The translations under genes were made by a program, and so were the position numbers. The notes under the pieces were generated by a model that ran no database searches, was not told the DNA's origin, and saw only the letters and a program-made list of their open reading frames with translations. Below, piece by piece: positions 46,563 through 59,200 of a DNA stretch of 64,000 bases. Each line of letters opens with the position of its first letter. The first letter of the stretch is position 1. This DNA comes from Maniola hyperantus (taxonomy: Eukaryota > Arthropoda > Insecta > Lepidoptera > Nymphalidae): NCBI RefSeq assembly GCF_902806685.2, contig NC_048543.1:6552106-6616105 (forward strand), given 5' to 3'.

Positions 46563-46645
46563 GAACTGTCTCATTAGTCTAGTGGCTATCATGCTCAAAT
46601 GCGGATGACGAGGTCCTGCGAGTTCGATTCCCAGGTCGGGCCAAA
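46563..46645 (+). mobile_element. SINE-3-like tRNA-derived head (isolated)
   Basis: CTCATTAGTCTAGTGGCTAT (A box) and GAGTTCGATTCCCAGGTC (B box) with spacing of a tRNA, but no acceptor-stem pairing. Probably a SINE promoter remnant. Confidence 0.5.
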
Positions 46646-48084
46646 GTACTACCTTACAACAACACAAACAGTACAAAGTACCTACTTACCTTTTAAATAT
46701 TTTTATTTAAAAAATTCTCAGTACCTAGTAGGTACCTACATTTTAAATAGGTAACTAATAACAGAGTTTAGCAAAAAAGTTGAAAGAATGTGCGCGAAAC
46801 ATCCTACAAAGAAAGGAAGCCTAGGTAGGTAGGTATCTACTAAAAGAGGAAAGCATTTTAGAACCCCCTGGCAGGCAACAAGCCTTGAAACCAGCGCTTT
46901 AAAAATTCAATGTGTGTCCAACCACATGCTTGCAGTTTTCGAGAGTACTAAAGTCTGCTTCGTTTATATTAAAGACCTCTATCTATTCGTTTTATCCACC
47001 GAGAAATATGCTTTCGCTATCATCATCTTTTTATTCCAAGATCTCCGCTTCAACCCTGCTTCAACTTAAATTTTCCGGTCATTTTTAAACAGATTTTTCG
47101 TAGAACCATAAAACGGCGTGCTAAAATAGGTAGGTATAGCTGATATATATTTGGTATAAAATCTTTAAACTTTGAGAAATTTTACTATATGTATTATTAA
47201 TCTGCAAAGATAATAAAAAGCTAAATCTGACTAGTTTTAAGTCTAGAAAATCAAAAAAATTAATTTATCAACATAAAACGTTTGTATAGAGAAGCGCGTA
47301 AGCGTATCATTATACTCTTTGCCTTTATCCTTTAAGCCATGTATACACTGAGAAACAATTTCTAGACTACTTTCGTACCCATCCGGGGTCCGATGTCCAG
47401 TAATCCAGGTAGGCAGGCTGAGGGTGCCCTCCACCCATTGTCGCGATTGAAATTCGAGTGGCGACTAATTTTCGGTCGCTTCTCGTATCTTCCGCGGTAC
47501 AAGAAACTTTTCCCGGGACAATACGTAAACCTTGTCGAAAAGAAAAATTGTACTTATACAATTTTTCAAACAATAATTCTTTAAAATACTTGCGTCAACA
47601 TAATCTCACTTCACGTTGTTTGTTAAGATTTCACGTACCGTACAAATTAAACATCTTGACAAACAAAAACAGTGGCCACGGATAAGGACAAAAAATGATC
47701 ATTCGTCACGTTCTAGCAAGAGCTTAAATGTATTTAGCTATCTCGCTCTAACACTAGAGTCACAATAGGGCTACTTCTATAGGTATATATGTTATTCTGA
47801 GATTCTGAGTTTGATTAGTAATTATTCATCCAAGGTTGTGCTAGCATGGTGCTAGCATATTGTGGCGTCACCATGAGAAGTGAGAACGGTTTGTATGTGG
47901 TTTGTATAAATAAGGTTTGAATACTTTGAAGCATAGAGTAGGATTGAGTAGGATCCAAACGTAGATAGAATAATAGCTAGATGCAGGAACGTTTGCTTTC
48001 TCATTCGCACTAAAAAGAGAGCACAGATAAAGTTACTAATGTGATAAACAGAGACGCAGCTAACCTATTTTTTGTCCCGTTGTG
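46646..48084. other. Unique spacer
   Basis: AT-rich with TAGGTA tracts. 47380-47530 has balanced composition and short frames on both strands without recognisable motif. Confidence 0.3.
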
Positions 48085-48535
48085 TCAAGCATGTTTGTCA
48101 AATTTTACGTTTTGTGACGTTTTGTTCGATCAAGGTCATCAAACACAAGAGCACGGTGCAAGCACCATTCAAACAGGTGTCAAACACATTTGTCCAACAA
48201 GGCGTCATTTTCGACGCAGAATTCAGAAAGAGATACTGCGCTGAGCATAGGCGCTGAGTGATATGATAGCACCACGGACAAAGGATTTCTTGCACTAATT
48301 TTAGGAATATGTTTAAAAAAAAGGGAGACGTTGGGCATTATTATAATATATTCACACATGAAACTTTACTGAAAGAAATATGGAGCTAAAATGGAGCGTT
48401 TGAGACAAACGTAGCCGTTTGCCTAACACGTAGTTTCTTTGACAAGCACGTAGTTTGTTTGACAAACACTTTGATAAATGACCGCAAACGATCAAATAAT
48501 TTGTCAAACACGTAAAATTTGACAAACATGCTTGA
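48085..48535. mobile_element. 451-bp element with perfect 25-bp terminal inverted repeats, just upstream of the RNF8-like gene
   Basis: 48085-48109 starts TCAAGCATGTTTGTCAAATT and is exactly inverted at 48511-48535 (ending AATTTGACAAACATGCTTGA). The interior is full of TTTGACAAAC-like words and partial inversions (ATCAAGGTCAT against GATCGTTTGCGGTCAT). No coding; superfamily unassigned. Confidence 0.85.
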
Positions 48536-48923
48536 CCCTGTGCAGGGCCTCTACGTACGTGTACAGAAACCACAGAGAATTCATCGTTCTGTGACGTAAC
48601 AAAAACCAAAGACAGAAATAAAACGTAGTGATTATATTATACTCTTTGACAAAAACTAGGGTCTGTGACATAAACAAAACAAACGACTTCGATTCTTGAA
48701 CAATGTTCTTCATAATGCAAATTTTTTACGAAATAATTTTTAAAAAGAAATTTATGATCTAAAATATTATATTTTATTCCAGCTATGAATATGGCGAATA
48801 TTCAGTCCTAACTCCTATCCTATTCTTAGTAGTTAGAACATGTGTGTAGTAGTGCATCTTTAATTACTTTTTGTTTTTAGATGGTTTTTAGTGGTCTTTG
48901 ATTATTTGATTATAGTTTTTAAG
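48536..48923 (+). promoter_or_regulatory. Upstream region and 5' leader of the RNF8-like gene
   Basis: This AT-rich stretch lies between a terminal-inverted-repeat element and the start codon. It holds several copies of a TTTGACAAA-like motif (for example near 48647), and the in-frame stop TAA at 48861 fixes the start at 48924. A polypyrimidine run ending in TAG at 48880 could be an acceptor for an upstream non-coding exon. No clear TATA box or initiator can be assigned. Confidence 0.3.
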
Positions 48924-50297
48924 ATGCAAGAAACATTTCCAACTCTATTATCTTGCAAACCCCTAAAGATTGAATTTAAAACTTTTCAACAAATCTACAT
49001 AACTTCGGAGGAAGTAAGTAACTCAACGAAAAATTTACATTATTTATTAACCTAGCTTTTACCCGCGACTTCGTTCGCGTAATTTATAGCCTATAGTACT
49101 TGGGGATAATGTAGCTATCAATTGTTGAAAGAATTTTCAGAATCGGATGATTAGATCCGGAGATTACCTCCTACAATCTACAAAGTTCCAAATTTTACCT
49201 CTTTATAATACCTATTATTTATTTAGGCACATTAAGTAGTGTACCAGGTCAATAGTAAACCTATTGTCCAACTGTTCTTTTTTTTATTTATTTATTCAGA
49301 TACAAGTTAGCCCTTGACTGCAATGTCACCTGAAGGTAAGTGACGATGCAGTCTAAGGTGGGAGCCAGCTAACCTGGAAGGAGTATGGCAGTTTTTATTA
49401 AACCCATACACCTATGGTTTCTACACGGCATCGCACCGGAACGCTAAATCGCTTGGTGGCACGGCTTTGCCGGTAGGGTGGTAACTAGCCACGGCCGAGG
49501 CCTCCCACCAGACCAGACCAGAAATTTAGAAATTATAAAATTCCAAATCCCTGCCAGGAATCGAACCCGGGACCTCCCACTAATAAGACCACAGCGCTTA
49601 CCACTGCGTCAGGGAGGTTGTCGTCTTGTATTTGTAAAGTTCTTAAACAGTTTGTTCGACAAAGCAAGCTATAGTTTTTCCTTAATTTTGTTTTCAGTTT
49701 ACTATTGGTCGCGGACTCAAAAATACATTGGTTATTCCATTCTTGCCCATATCAAGAATTCATTGTGCTTTTATAAAAAATGAAAAAAACTGGATTTTGG
49801 AAGATCACAGTACATTTGGAATGAATATAAATGGTGTTAAATTAGGCAAAGGCAAAAGAAAACAAATAAACGATGATGATGTAATAGTACTAGATGCCTT
49901 AAATGAATTTGTGTACAAGTTTGTAAATAAAGATGCTGAATTAATGCCCTCTTCTGCTAAACGCATTAAGCTGGAGCTTGAAGAAACATCCATGCAAATC
50001 TTAAATGATGTAAAAGTTAAGTTTGAGGAATCGCAGAACTGTGAAATCAAACATATTGCAGACAAAATTGAAAATACTAAACAAATTAAAACTGCAAATA
50101 TGATAATGAAAGAACAATTGCAGTCAGACATGAAGAGACAAATTGAAAAACTTGAGAGTGATTTTGCAACAAAGATAGAGAACTTAAAAGGGGAAAATAA
50201 TGAAGTAGAAAGACAGAAAGCACTTTTGATTGAAAAGAGAGATATACAATTAGCTAATCTCAAACAGGAGATGGAGGGAAAGATATCTGAACTTATG
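48924..50297 (+). CDS. RNF8: RNF8-like gene exons 1-2: FHA domain and nuclear signal
   Basis: Exon 1 (30 codons) and exon 2 (200 codons) join in phase 0. Exon 2 opens with FTIGRG (residues 31-36), continues to SRIHC (49-53) and DHSTFGMNINGV (66-77), and ends its beta-sandwich with a hydrophobic EFVYKFV strand near 100-106. The Gly-Arg, Ser-Arg-x-His and Asn-Gly positions are the phosphothreonine-contact positions of FHA domains, all present here, so peptide binding should be intact. PSSAKRIKLEL (114-124) resembles the c-Myc-type nuclear signal, and IKLE within it fits a sumoylation consensus. From about residue 125 the exon is Lys/Glu-rich coiled coil. The donor at 50298 (GTAAAT) is chosen because the reading frame beyond it runs into a repeat. 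Confidence 0.88.
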
Positions 50298-53200
50298 GTA
50301 AATTTGATTAAACAATTAGAAATCTCCTACCACTCCCATTATACTAATATTATAAATGTGAAAGTGTCTGTATGTTATCATGGTTCATCTGCTTAATCAA
50401 TTTAGACGGACGGAGATAGCTTGCATGCTGCGAATGGACGTAGGCTTCTTTTTGTCCTGGAATGGAACAGAACAGAACATGGACTAAATTGTAGGCAACA
50501 TCTAGTTTTGAATAACTAAGGCCCTGCTATCTTCCTCCATATCACATACTAGCTGATGCCTGTGACTTTGTTCGCGTGTATTTAGGTATTCAAAAATTCC
50601 GTGGGAACTCATTGATTTTCCGGGATGTAAAGTAGCCTATGTCACTCCAGGTCTTTAAATATACCCATGCAAAAAATCACGTCAATCCGTTGCAACGTGA
50701 TTAACCAATAAACCAACAAACAAACTCTTTGGCATTTTTTTTTTTAAAGAATATTAGCCATATTAAATGACTAATATTCCCCTTTCCTCTCCAATTAAGC
50801 GTCAGGCTTGTGCTAGCAGTAGGTACGACAATAGTGCAACGGGCGGGATTTGAACCGTCGACCTTTCGGTTTTCAGTCCACTCCTATACCGGTTGAGCTA
50901 TTGAGGCTCTTTATTTATACTTGTAGTATGGGTAGTGATGTTATACCATGTCTTTTTGGTACACTGCATTATACCTATTTTATAATAAAATCATTTTATT
51001 AGTGTTTTACCCACACTTGAAAGAAATCTGTAGATATAAAATTAAAAGTCCTGACTGACTGACTTATATATCAACGCACAGCCTAAACAGCTGGTCCTTG
51101 AGACATGAGATTTGGAACGTGTTTTCTTTGTAAAGAGTAGGTATCTACTAAGAAAGGATTTTTCGAAATTCCACCCCTATGTGGGTTAAATGGGGGTGAA
51201 ATGTAGTCCATGCTAACGAAGTCGCAAGCATAAGCTAGATCAGGAATAAAATTGAATACATATTATTTAGACCTATAATAATGTTAGTTTAGAGAAATAT
51301 GTATTATTTAAATTATATAATAGCCATTATTTAAAAATGTACTTTACAGGAACAAATTAGAAAACACAATGAGATTGAGTCTGAACTTATTGTGGAAAAC
51401 AATGTACTGAAGGAGAAACTTCTTAAGGAAAGAGAAGAGTTCCTCTCAGAACTGAATCGAGAGAATTCATTAAAACAAGAAATGTTGAATAAGTTGGAAG
51501 CAAAAATGAAGGAACAAGAGGAAGTTCGGTTAAAAGAAAAACAGGAGTTTGAATCGCTTCTGCTAAAGGAAACTGAGCAACTGAGACTAGCTAAGCAAAA
51601 GGTATTTATAGATTGACTCATCCAATACGTTCTGATTTAAACTTATTTCGGGCTATGAATGGCTATTTATGGCTGAACGTAAATGTGATCCAACTCATTT
51701 GTCAAACTGTCTGATGAAATGGCTGAATATATAATCAGGCCATTCGGTGAACGGCGCCGCTTAGTAAAGAGGCTAGGGTGTTAATTGAATAACTACTTAA
51801 ACTAGTTGGCTGTGACATATTACTTACTAGATACTACATCTATACATATAAAAGGAAAAGCTGACTGACTGACTGACTGATCCATCAATGCACAGCTTAA
51901 ACTGCTGGATGGATTGGGCTTAAATTTGGCATGCAGAAATCCTATTATGACACGTGGACGAAGTTACGGGCATAACCTAGTGCATGCATTGCATATACTA
52001 CATATTGTATACACTTAATACATATTGTAATTTTTGTAGGAATTAAATGAACTGGCAGAGCAAAAAAAACAAAAAGAAATGGAGTTGATGGAAGAACTCA
52101 AAAATATAAAGGAAAGTCTTGAAGAACAGGAAAGGCAAAAACTTGAGGTGCAGCAGCAATTCAACAACCAATTGGAGCAAATGAAGAAAACTACAGATGA
52201 AGATAAACTCAAAATGGAACAACTTGTATGTCTTTAATCTAGTTTTTAGGGTTCCGTATCTTAAAAGGAAAAAACTCTTATAGGATCACTTTGTTGTCGG
52301 TCTGTCAGGAAACCTATAGGGTACTTCCCGTTGACCTAGAATCATGAAATGTGGCAGGTAGGTAGGTCTTATAACAGACATTAGTACACTTACACAGTAA
52401 GGGGAAAATCTGAAAACCGTGAATTTGTCAAAAAAAATAGAGGTGTTCATAAAGAAATAATTAGTATTTTCAACTTTCAAAGTAAGATAACTATCTACGA
52501 AGAAGATAACTATATCAAGTGGGGTATCATATGAAAGCGCTATAGGTCTATACATACTAAAAACAGATTTTATTTATTTTTGTGCATAATAGTTTTTGAT
52601 TTATCGTCCAAAATGTCGAAAAATACAACTATAGTACGGAACCCTCGGTGCGCTAGTCTGACTCGCACTTGGCCGGTTTTCTTTATTTTTATTTTTTATT
52701 TTATTCGTTTATTTGCAATCAACAGTGATACATACAATATAATTTTACATAATAACAGACTGAAAATAAGGCCAAATAGGATTACAATTATTTACAGATT
52801 ACTTAAATAAATATTAATTATAAATTTATAACAGTACGTTTGATAATTTAAACAAGCTTTACAAAAATATAATAATATATGAAAATATAAAAGTCAATTA
52901 ACTAGTAAAAATACCTAGTAGGTGATTCACAACATATGTATGTGTGTGTGTATGAGTGAGTGTATGTGTGTCTGTGTTTGTGTGTGGGAGAGAGAATACG
53001 TGAGAGTGTATTCTTAATTTTACATATTAATAATTTCTATTTGTGATTTATTTGTATTATAGAAAATGATCTGATTGGTCTATTGGTTTAATAACTAACT
53101 TCTAAGCTAACCTAGACTAATTATATTATTAATCCAGTGGCAACAATAAGAGCTATACATTTTAAACATGTAACTATACCTATTACAATATATTCGGCAG

Positions 53201-56200
53201 TCGCCACTTTCGAGAATTTAATCAGTACCCTTATTATAAATGCGAAAGTTTGTTTGTTTGTTGGTTTGTCCTTTAATCACGTCACAGCGGTGCAACGGAT
53301 TGACGTGATTTTTTGTATGCGTATAGATAAAAACCTGGAAAGTGACATAGGCTACTTTTTATCTCAGAAAATCAAAGAGTTTCCACAGGATTTTTAAAAA
53401 ACCTAATTCCACGCGAACGAAGTCGTGGGCATCAGCTAGTTAATTTGTATTGGTAAGTGCATGTTATGCTCTTGAGCCGTGGATACACCTGTAAGTTTTA
53501 TTCACGTAAGTAGCTTACATGATTAACTTACAAAACAAATGTAAACACTCTTATAAGTACATTTACCTTAGTTTAAATTTCTTGTCAATTAATTACGTAA
53601 GCAACTTACGTGAGTAAAACTTTCTGGTGTAATCGCGGCCTAACATTTGCTGTTACAAGTGTTATTTTCGATAATTTATTTTTATAGATGCACGAGAAAT
53701 TAAACGAAGCTCAACTGAATGCTCAAAAATCCATTGAAAATCTAAAGGTGAATTATTATTCATATCTTCTCTATATATAAAAATGGATCGCTAAATGTGT
53801 TGCTGATCGCAAATCTCGAGAACAGCTGAACCGATTTCGCCAATTATTTTTTTCTAATATTCCTTGAAGTAGATACGAGGATGGTTCTTACTGAGAGAAA
53901 AATTTAAAAAATTGCCTGAAAAAGAATCGACTGCTAGGCGGTACGAAGTTCAGCTAGTTGTTTTATAAATCCCTAACTTTTATTTGTGAACATAGGTCTA
54001 AACTAATTTGACATGGATATAGTTTTGCACTCGAAAAAAGATTGGTGCTATGATATTTTTATTTCTTTTTAGAACAGGGTCACAGAAAGGGAAATCGAAC
54101 TATCGGCTCTCGCAGCGGAAAGAATACAACGACAAGCTGAGCAGTCAGGCGAGGTTATAAGCTCTCTGCAGGAACAGTTAGAAAAAGTAAGTAATACAAA
54201 ACTTTATTTTTTAGGGTTCCATACCTCAAAAGAAAAAACGGAACTCTTATAGGATCACTTCGTTATCTGTCTGTCAAGAAACCTACAGGGTACTTCCCGT
54301 TGACCTAGAAACATGAAATTTGGCAGGCTGAAATTCGTGAATTTGTGGTTACATCACGAAAAAAAATTAAAATGTGTTCATGAACAAATAATTAGTATTT
54401 TCAATTTTCAAAGTAAGATTACTATATCAAGTAGGGTATCATAATATGAAAGGGCTTTACCTGTACACTCTGAAACAGATTTTTATCTATTTTTAATCAA
54501 ATCAAATGGTTTATTCAAAATAGGTAATAAATTACACTTTTTGAAAGTCTGTTGTTGCATTTGTAAGATGATGTAGTGGTGATAATTTTTACGCGAACTT
54601 AAAAACTAAAGATTTGAGGGTTCCAACGCGCCCAGGTCTAAGAAGAGCCCACAACAAACTTAGCAGCTTTTATGCATAATAGTTTTTGATTTATCGTACA
54701 AAATGTCGACAAAATACGACTGTAGTACGGAACCCTCGGTGTGCGAGTCTGACTCGCACTTGGCCGGTTTTTACTACAGCAAACATCACAAATTTTGAAG
54801 ATTTGAGTCAATATCCATTAGGACCCTTCAAGTTCAGATCACACTACTTGTTTTAGGCGCACTATACCTATTAGGCTGTGATAGCCTAGTGGTTAGGACG
54901 TCCGCCTTCTAGACATGTGTCCGCTATAGCTTAACTTAACTGAAAACCGCTGCCGTGCCTATAGCATACCGTAGCGTTATTGTCGTAGCTAGCAACGGTT
55001 ATCACTATGACGAACCACCATGGAACCACCTGACAACGCAACGCTGCCAAATGGCAACTGACAATGCATTGTTTGGTTTTTTGGTAACTAAAAACGCAAT
55101 AATTATGCCTTCTCTTTTTTTCTTTCACTGAAAGCTGAGAAGAAGCGGTTATTGGCTACCGGCTTAGTAACTAAGAACTTGATAAACCAAAGCCGACCTT
55201 ATCTCTATTACGCTAAGGCTTAACTGTACAAGTACTTGTCCATTACACTTTGATCTATCAATTTTGTTACAGTTTTTTTTTTTAAAAGAGTATTAGCCAT
55301 GCTAATCGGGACTAATATTCCCCTTTCCTCTCCAACTAAGTGTAAAGCTTGTGCTAGGAGTAGGTACGACAATAGTGCAACGAGTGGGGTTTGAACCGCC
55401 GACCTTTCGAAAATCAGTCCGCTTCTCAACCGTTGAGCTATTGAGGCTCTTAAGTTAGCCTTAGAGTAATAGAGATAAGGTCCTCTTTGGTTTTTCAATC
55501 GTCGTGAAATGTTTTTGATTAACTGGACTGTGGCAAACTATCCGTGCAAGCGTCCACTATAGTTTGACCTATGTCAATGATCATTATAATTAAACTTTGC
55601 TGCTATGAACTTAAGGTTGTGATTACTTCACGATATTCATGAAAGTAAAATTGGTTTTATTTTAGTGAAATATGCGCGCGCTAGCTATACAGACGGTATT
55701 GATACGGCAGCTAGCTTGGTTACTACAACGGAAACCGTTGCGCGTTGCGCATATTAAAGTTGAAACACAACTCTGATACCGATATTTGGCAACGGTTATC
55801 GATATCGGTATTGAAACTAAATAACTGTTGGATAACCGTAACCAGAAATAGCCAATAACGCCCATCTCTACCGCCTTCTAATCGGAGGTCAGGGGGTTCG
55901 ATCCCGGGCACGCACCTCTAACTTTTCGGAGTTATGTGCGTTTTAATTAATTAAATATCACTTGCTTTACCGGTGAAGGAAAACATCGTGAGGAAACCTG
56001 CATGCCTGAGAGTTCTCCATAATGTTCTCAAAGGTGTGTGAAGTCTACCAATCCGCACATGGCCAGCGTGGTAGACTATGGCGAAAACCCTTCTCAGTCT
56101 GAGAGGAGACCCGTGCTCTGTAGTAAGCCGGCGATGGGTTGATCATGATGATGATACCTATTAGGAAGTAAGCCTCACACTTATTTATCCTTATTAATAC

Positions 56201-59200
56201 ATATATTTTAATTTTCCACAGGTTCGAAGCCAGTTGAAAAGCATTGAAAGTGAAAATGTAAAACTTCTACAAAACACAACCTCAGATAGAAACCAAGAGG
56301 GCACCACAATCAAAACTGAATTTGGAGAAATAATGGAAAGCGAACTGCAGTGCAGTATTTGTGCGGAGCTCTTCGTGGCCGCCATCACCCTCAACTGCTC
56401 TCACACATTCTGCAAATACTGTATTACTATGTGGAAGAAGAAAAAAAAAGAATGTCCGATATGCAGGTATACTCGTATTTAGGGTTATAACCATAGCATA
56501 GTTATAACTTACTAGCGGATACCCTGCATGTGCTTACTACGCTGATAAAACGCGGACAATTAATGCCAGTCAGATTCGCGCACAGAGGGCTCTGTACTAC
56601 AGTCGTATTTTTTCGAGATTTTGCACGATAAATCAAAAACTATGATGCATAAAAATAAATAAAAATCTCTTTCCCAATGTACAGGTAAAGCCCTTTCATA
56701 TGATACCCCACTTGGTAAAGTAATCTTACTTTGAAAGTTGGAAATACTAATTATTTGTAACCACAAATTCACGGTGTTCGGATTTTTCGGGCCGTTCGCT
56801 ACTCGAGTTTCGTACATTATGCTACTAAAAACAAAGAGTTCTACTTGAACTTTAATTGTCAAACTGCTGATCCGCCGCCATTTTGCCGAGATTCGTAAGG
56901 GACGCGACGCGCCGGCGACGACAAGGTGGGTATCGCGAGACTAGTAGCAGATGCGTGGATACTGGTAGCGAAGTGTGCGACTCACCATACAAATGTATGC
57001 GAGATACTCCTCAGCGACTCATCTTCGAGACTCGTATCGTAATGTAAGAAGGGTTACGTGTGTTATAAGATGTACCTACCTGCCGGTCAACGGGATGCAC
57101 CCTAGTCCCTAACACACATCACATCAAAATGGCGCTGCCTGTCAAACTTTTATCATATTTGTTTGAGATTTCTTGTACGATTGTGCGATACCCTTCCGGT
57201 TTTTTAAATTATTGCGAGATAGGCTTTTATTCTTCACGACAATCACGAGAAGCAATGATGAGTTCTAGGTTGGAAAATGCCTATACTCTTGCCTTGAAGG
57301 TAGTAGATTGGATGTCGACCACATAAGGATGCCAACACAGGGTTTTTGGCTGTTCTGTGGTAGAACAGTGAAAGAGAAGCTATAAGTTTTGTTGTAACAC
57401 TAGCTGATGCCTGCGACTTCGTTCGCGTGGATTTAGTTTTGTAAAATCCCGTGGGAAATTTTCTCCCGGATAAAAAGTAGCATAATTATATCAGGTCTAT
57501 ATCCATGAAAAAAAATCACGTCGATCCATTGCTCCGTTGCGACGTGATTGAAGGACAAACCAACAAACACACTTTCGTATTTTCATAATAAGTGTAGTGA
57601 TTTTCAGTAAAATAGTCCTCATAAATGATTTTTACTTTTTGTCAACATTTATTTTCTAGAGCAGCCATCACGTCCGAATGTAAAAGTTTAGTATTGGACT
57701 CCTTTATTGAAAAAATGGTACAAAATCTCACAGAAGAAATGAAGCAGAAGAGAAAAGATATGCTTCAAAGTAGAGAAGGTAGACAATTCAATTCTATACA
57801 CTTTACCAAAAAGTTTTGTGCTCAAGGCAGCTTCATAGTGATTATTTTGAATTTTTCTTAATAATATGAATTCATAATCAGAACATGGTGGCTCTCGTAC
57901 TGTATGTAGTATCTGATAGTTATTCAATTTCTAATGTCTACTTACTAATCTATCATCTAGATTCATGAAGCTGTGTTGTTCACAGAACTCGAAAGCGAAC
58001 TGAATCAAGCGAGCGTCAGCACGAGACGGTATGCTTATCTTTTATCTCTTAGTTCTTACCTAAATCCCTGTTTGTTTTATGTAAAACTAGCATATGCTCG
58101 CGACTTCGTCCGCGTGGACTACACAAATTTCAAACCCCCATTTCACCCCCTTACGGGTTGAATTTTCAAAAATCCTTTCTTAGCGGATGCCTAAGTCATA
58201 ATAGCTATTTGCATGCCAAATTTCAGCCCGATCCGTCCAGTAGTTTGAGCTGTGCGTTGATAGATCAGTCAGCCAGTCAGTCAGTCACCTTTTCCTTTTA
58301 TATATTGAGATATACATACAGGCTAGCAAAAATTTAGCGTTATTGTTATACTTACTACCTAAACACAATCCAATACCAATAACCATTTGCCACATTTTGT
58401 AGTTTTAGTGATTTAGTATTTTTCCCATTGGGTACTTCCCGTTGACCTAGAATCATGAAATTTGGCAGGTAGGTAGGTCTTATAGCAGACATTAGGGGAA
58501 AAATCTGAAAACTGTGAATTTGTGGTCCCATGGTTTTGTGTTTTGAACAAATAATTAGTATTTTCAACTTATAAAGTAAGATTACTATACCAAGTGGGGT
58601 ATCATATGAAAGGGCTTTACCTGTACATTGACGATAAAATACGACTGTAGTACGGAATCCTCGGTGCGCGAGCTTGACTCGCACTTGGCCGGTTTTTTTG
58701 TGATGTAACCACACAATCACTGTTTTCGTATTTTTTACTTTACTTGCGCTACAAGTCCTACTCGCCAAATTTCATGATTCTAGGTCAACGGGAAGACCCT
58801 ATACGTATTCTTGACAGACACGACAGACAGACGGACAGACAACGAAGTAATCCTATAAGGGTCCTTTTTTCCGTTTGCGGTACGGAATCCTAAAAAACGA
58901 CCGAACATGAATGTTACATTTAAAGATCTCTGCATCATCACTTACCACCAGATGAGATTGCAGTCAAGGGCTAACTTGTATCTGAATAAATAAAAATAAA
59001 AAACTAAAGTTTAGTGCACGCTACAAATTTAAACAAGGGGCTCGCGACTGGCAGCTAAGGTTGAGAGGTTTGACAGCTCTAAAAAAAATTTAAAACTGTC
59101 AAACTGTCTGTCCTTTTCATGTTATATTACTAAGAAGAGAACCCAAATACTCCGAAATTTTATTGTGCTCAGAATCAGTATGACGCCTAAAATTTAACTA

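Larger units (their letters stand above)
54876..56153 (+). mobile_element. SINE-1 with 12-bp target duplication, split by a 959-bp insertion, intron 6
   Basis: The SINE-1 head lies at 54876-54911 and the rest at 55871-56153. ATACCTATTAGG flanks the whole (54864-54875 and 56154-56165). Inside, CCGCCTTCTA is duplicated at 54902-54911 and 55871-55880, so a second element inserted after the SINE. Confidence 0.88.

Noticed and set aside
46563..46640. tRNA gene
   Set aside because: The B box is good but the ends do not pair; better explained as a SINE promoter remnant.
49805..50263. 152-codon minus-strand open frame
   Set aside because: It is antisense to the Lys/Glu-rich coiled coil of exon 2; such codons read as Phe/Ser/Leu on the other strand.
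51331..51621. 96-codon Ser/Phe-rich minus-strand frame
   Set aside because: Shadow of coiled-coil exon 3 for the same reason.
57129..57326. Separate small gene in intron 7
   Set aside because: The 65-codon frame ends inside a dispersed repeat shared with 44860-44960 and has no motif.
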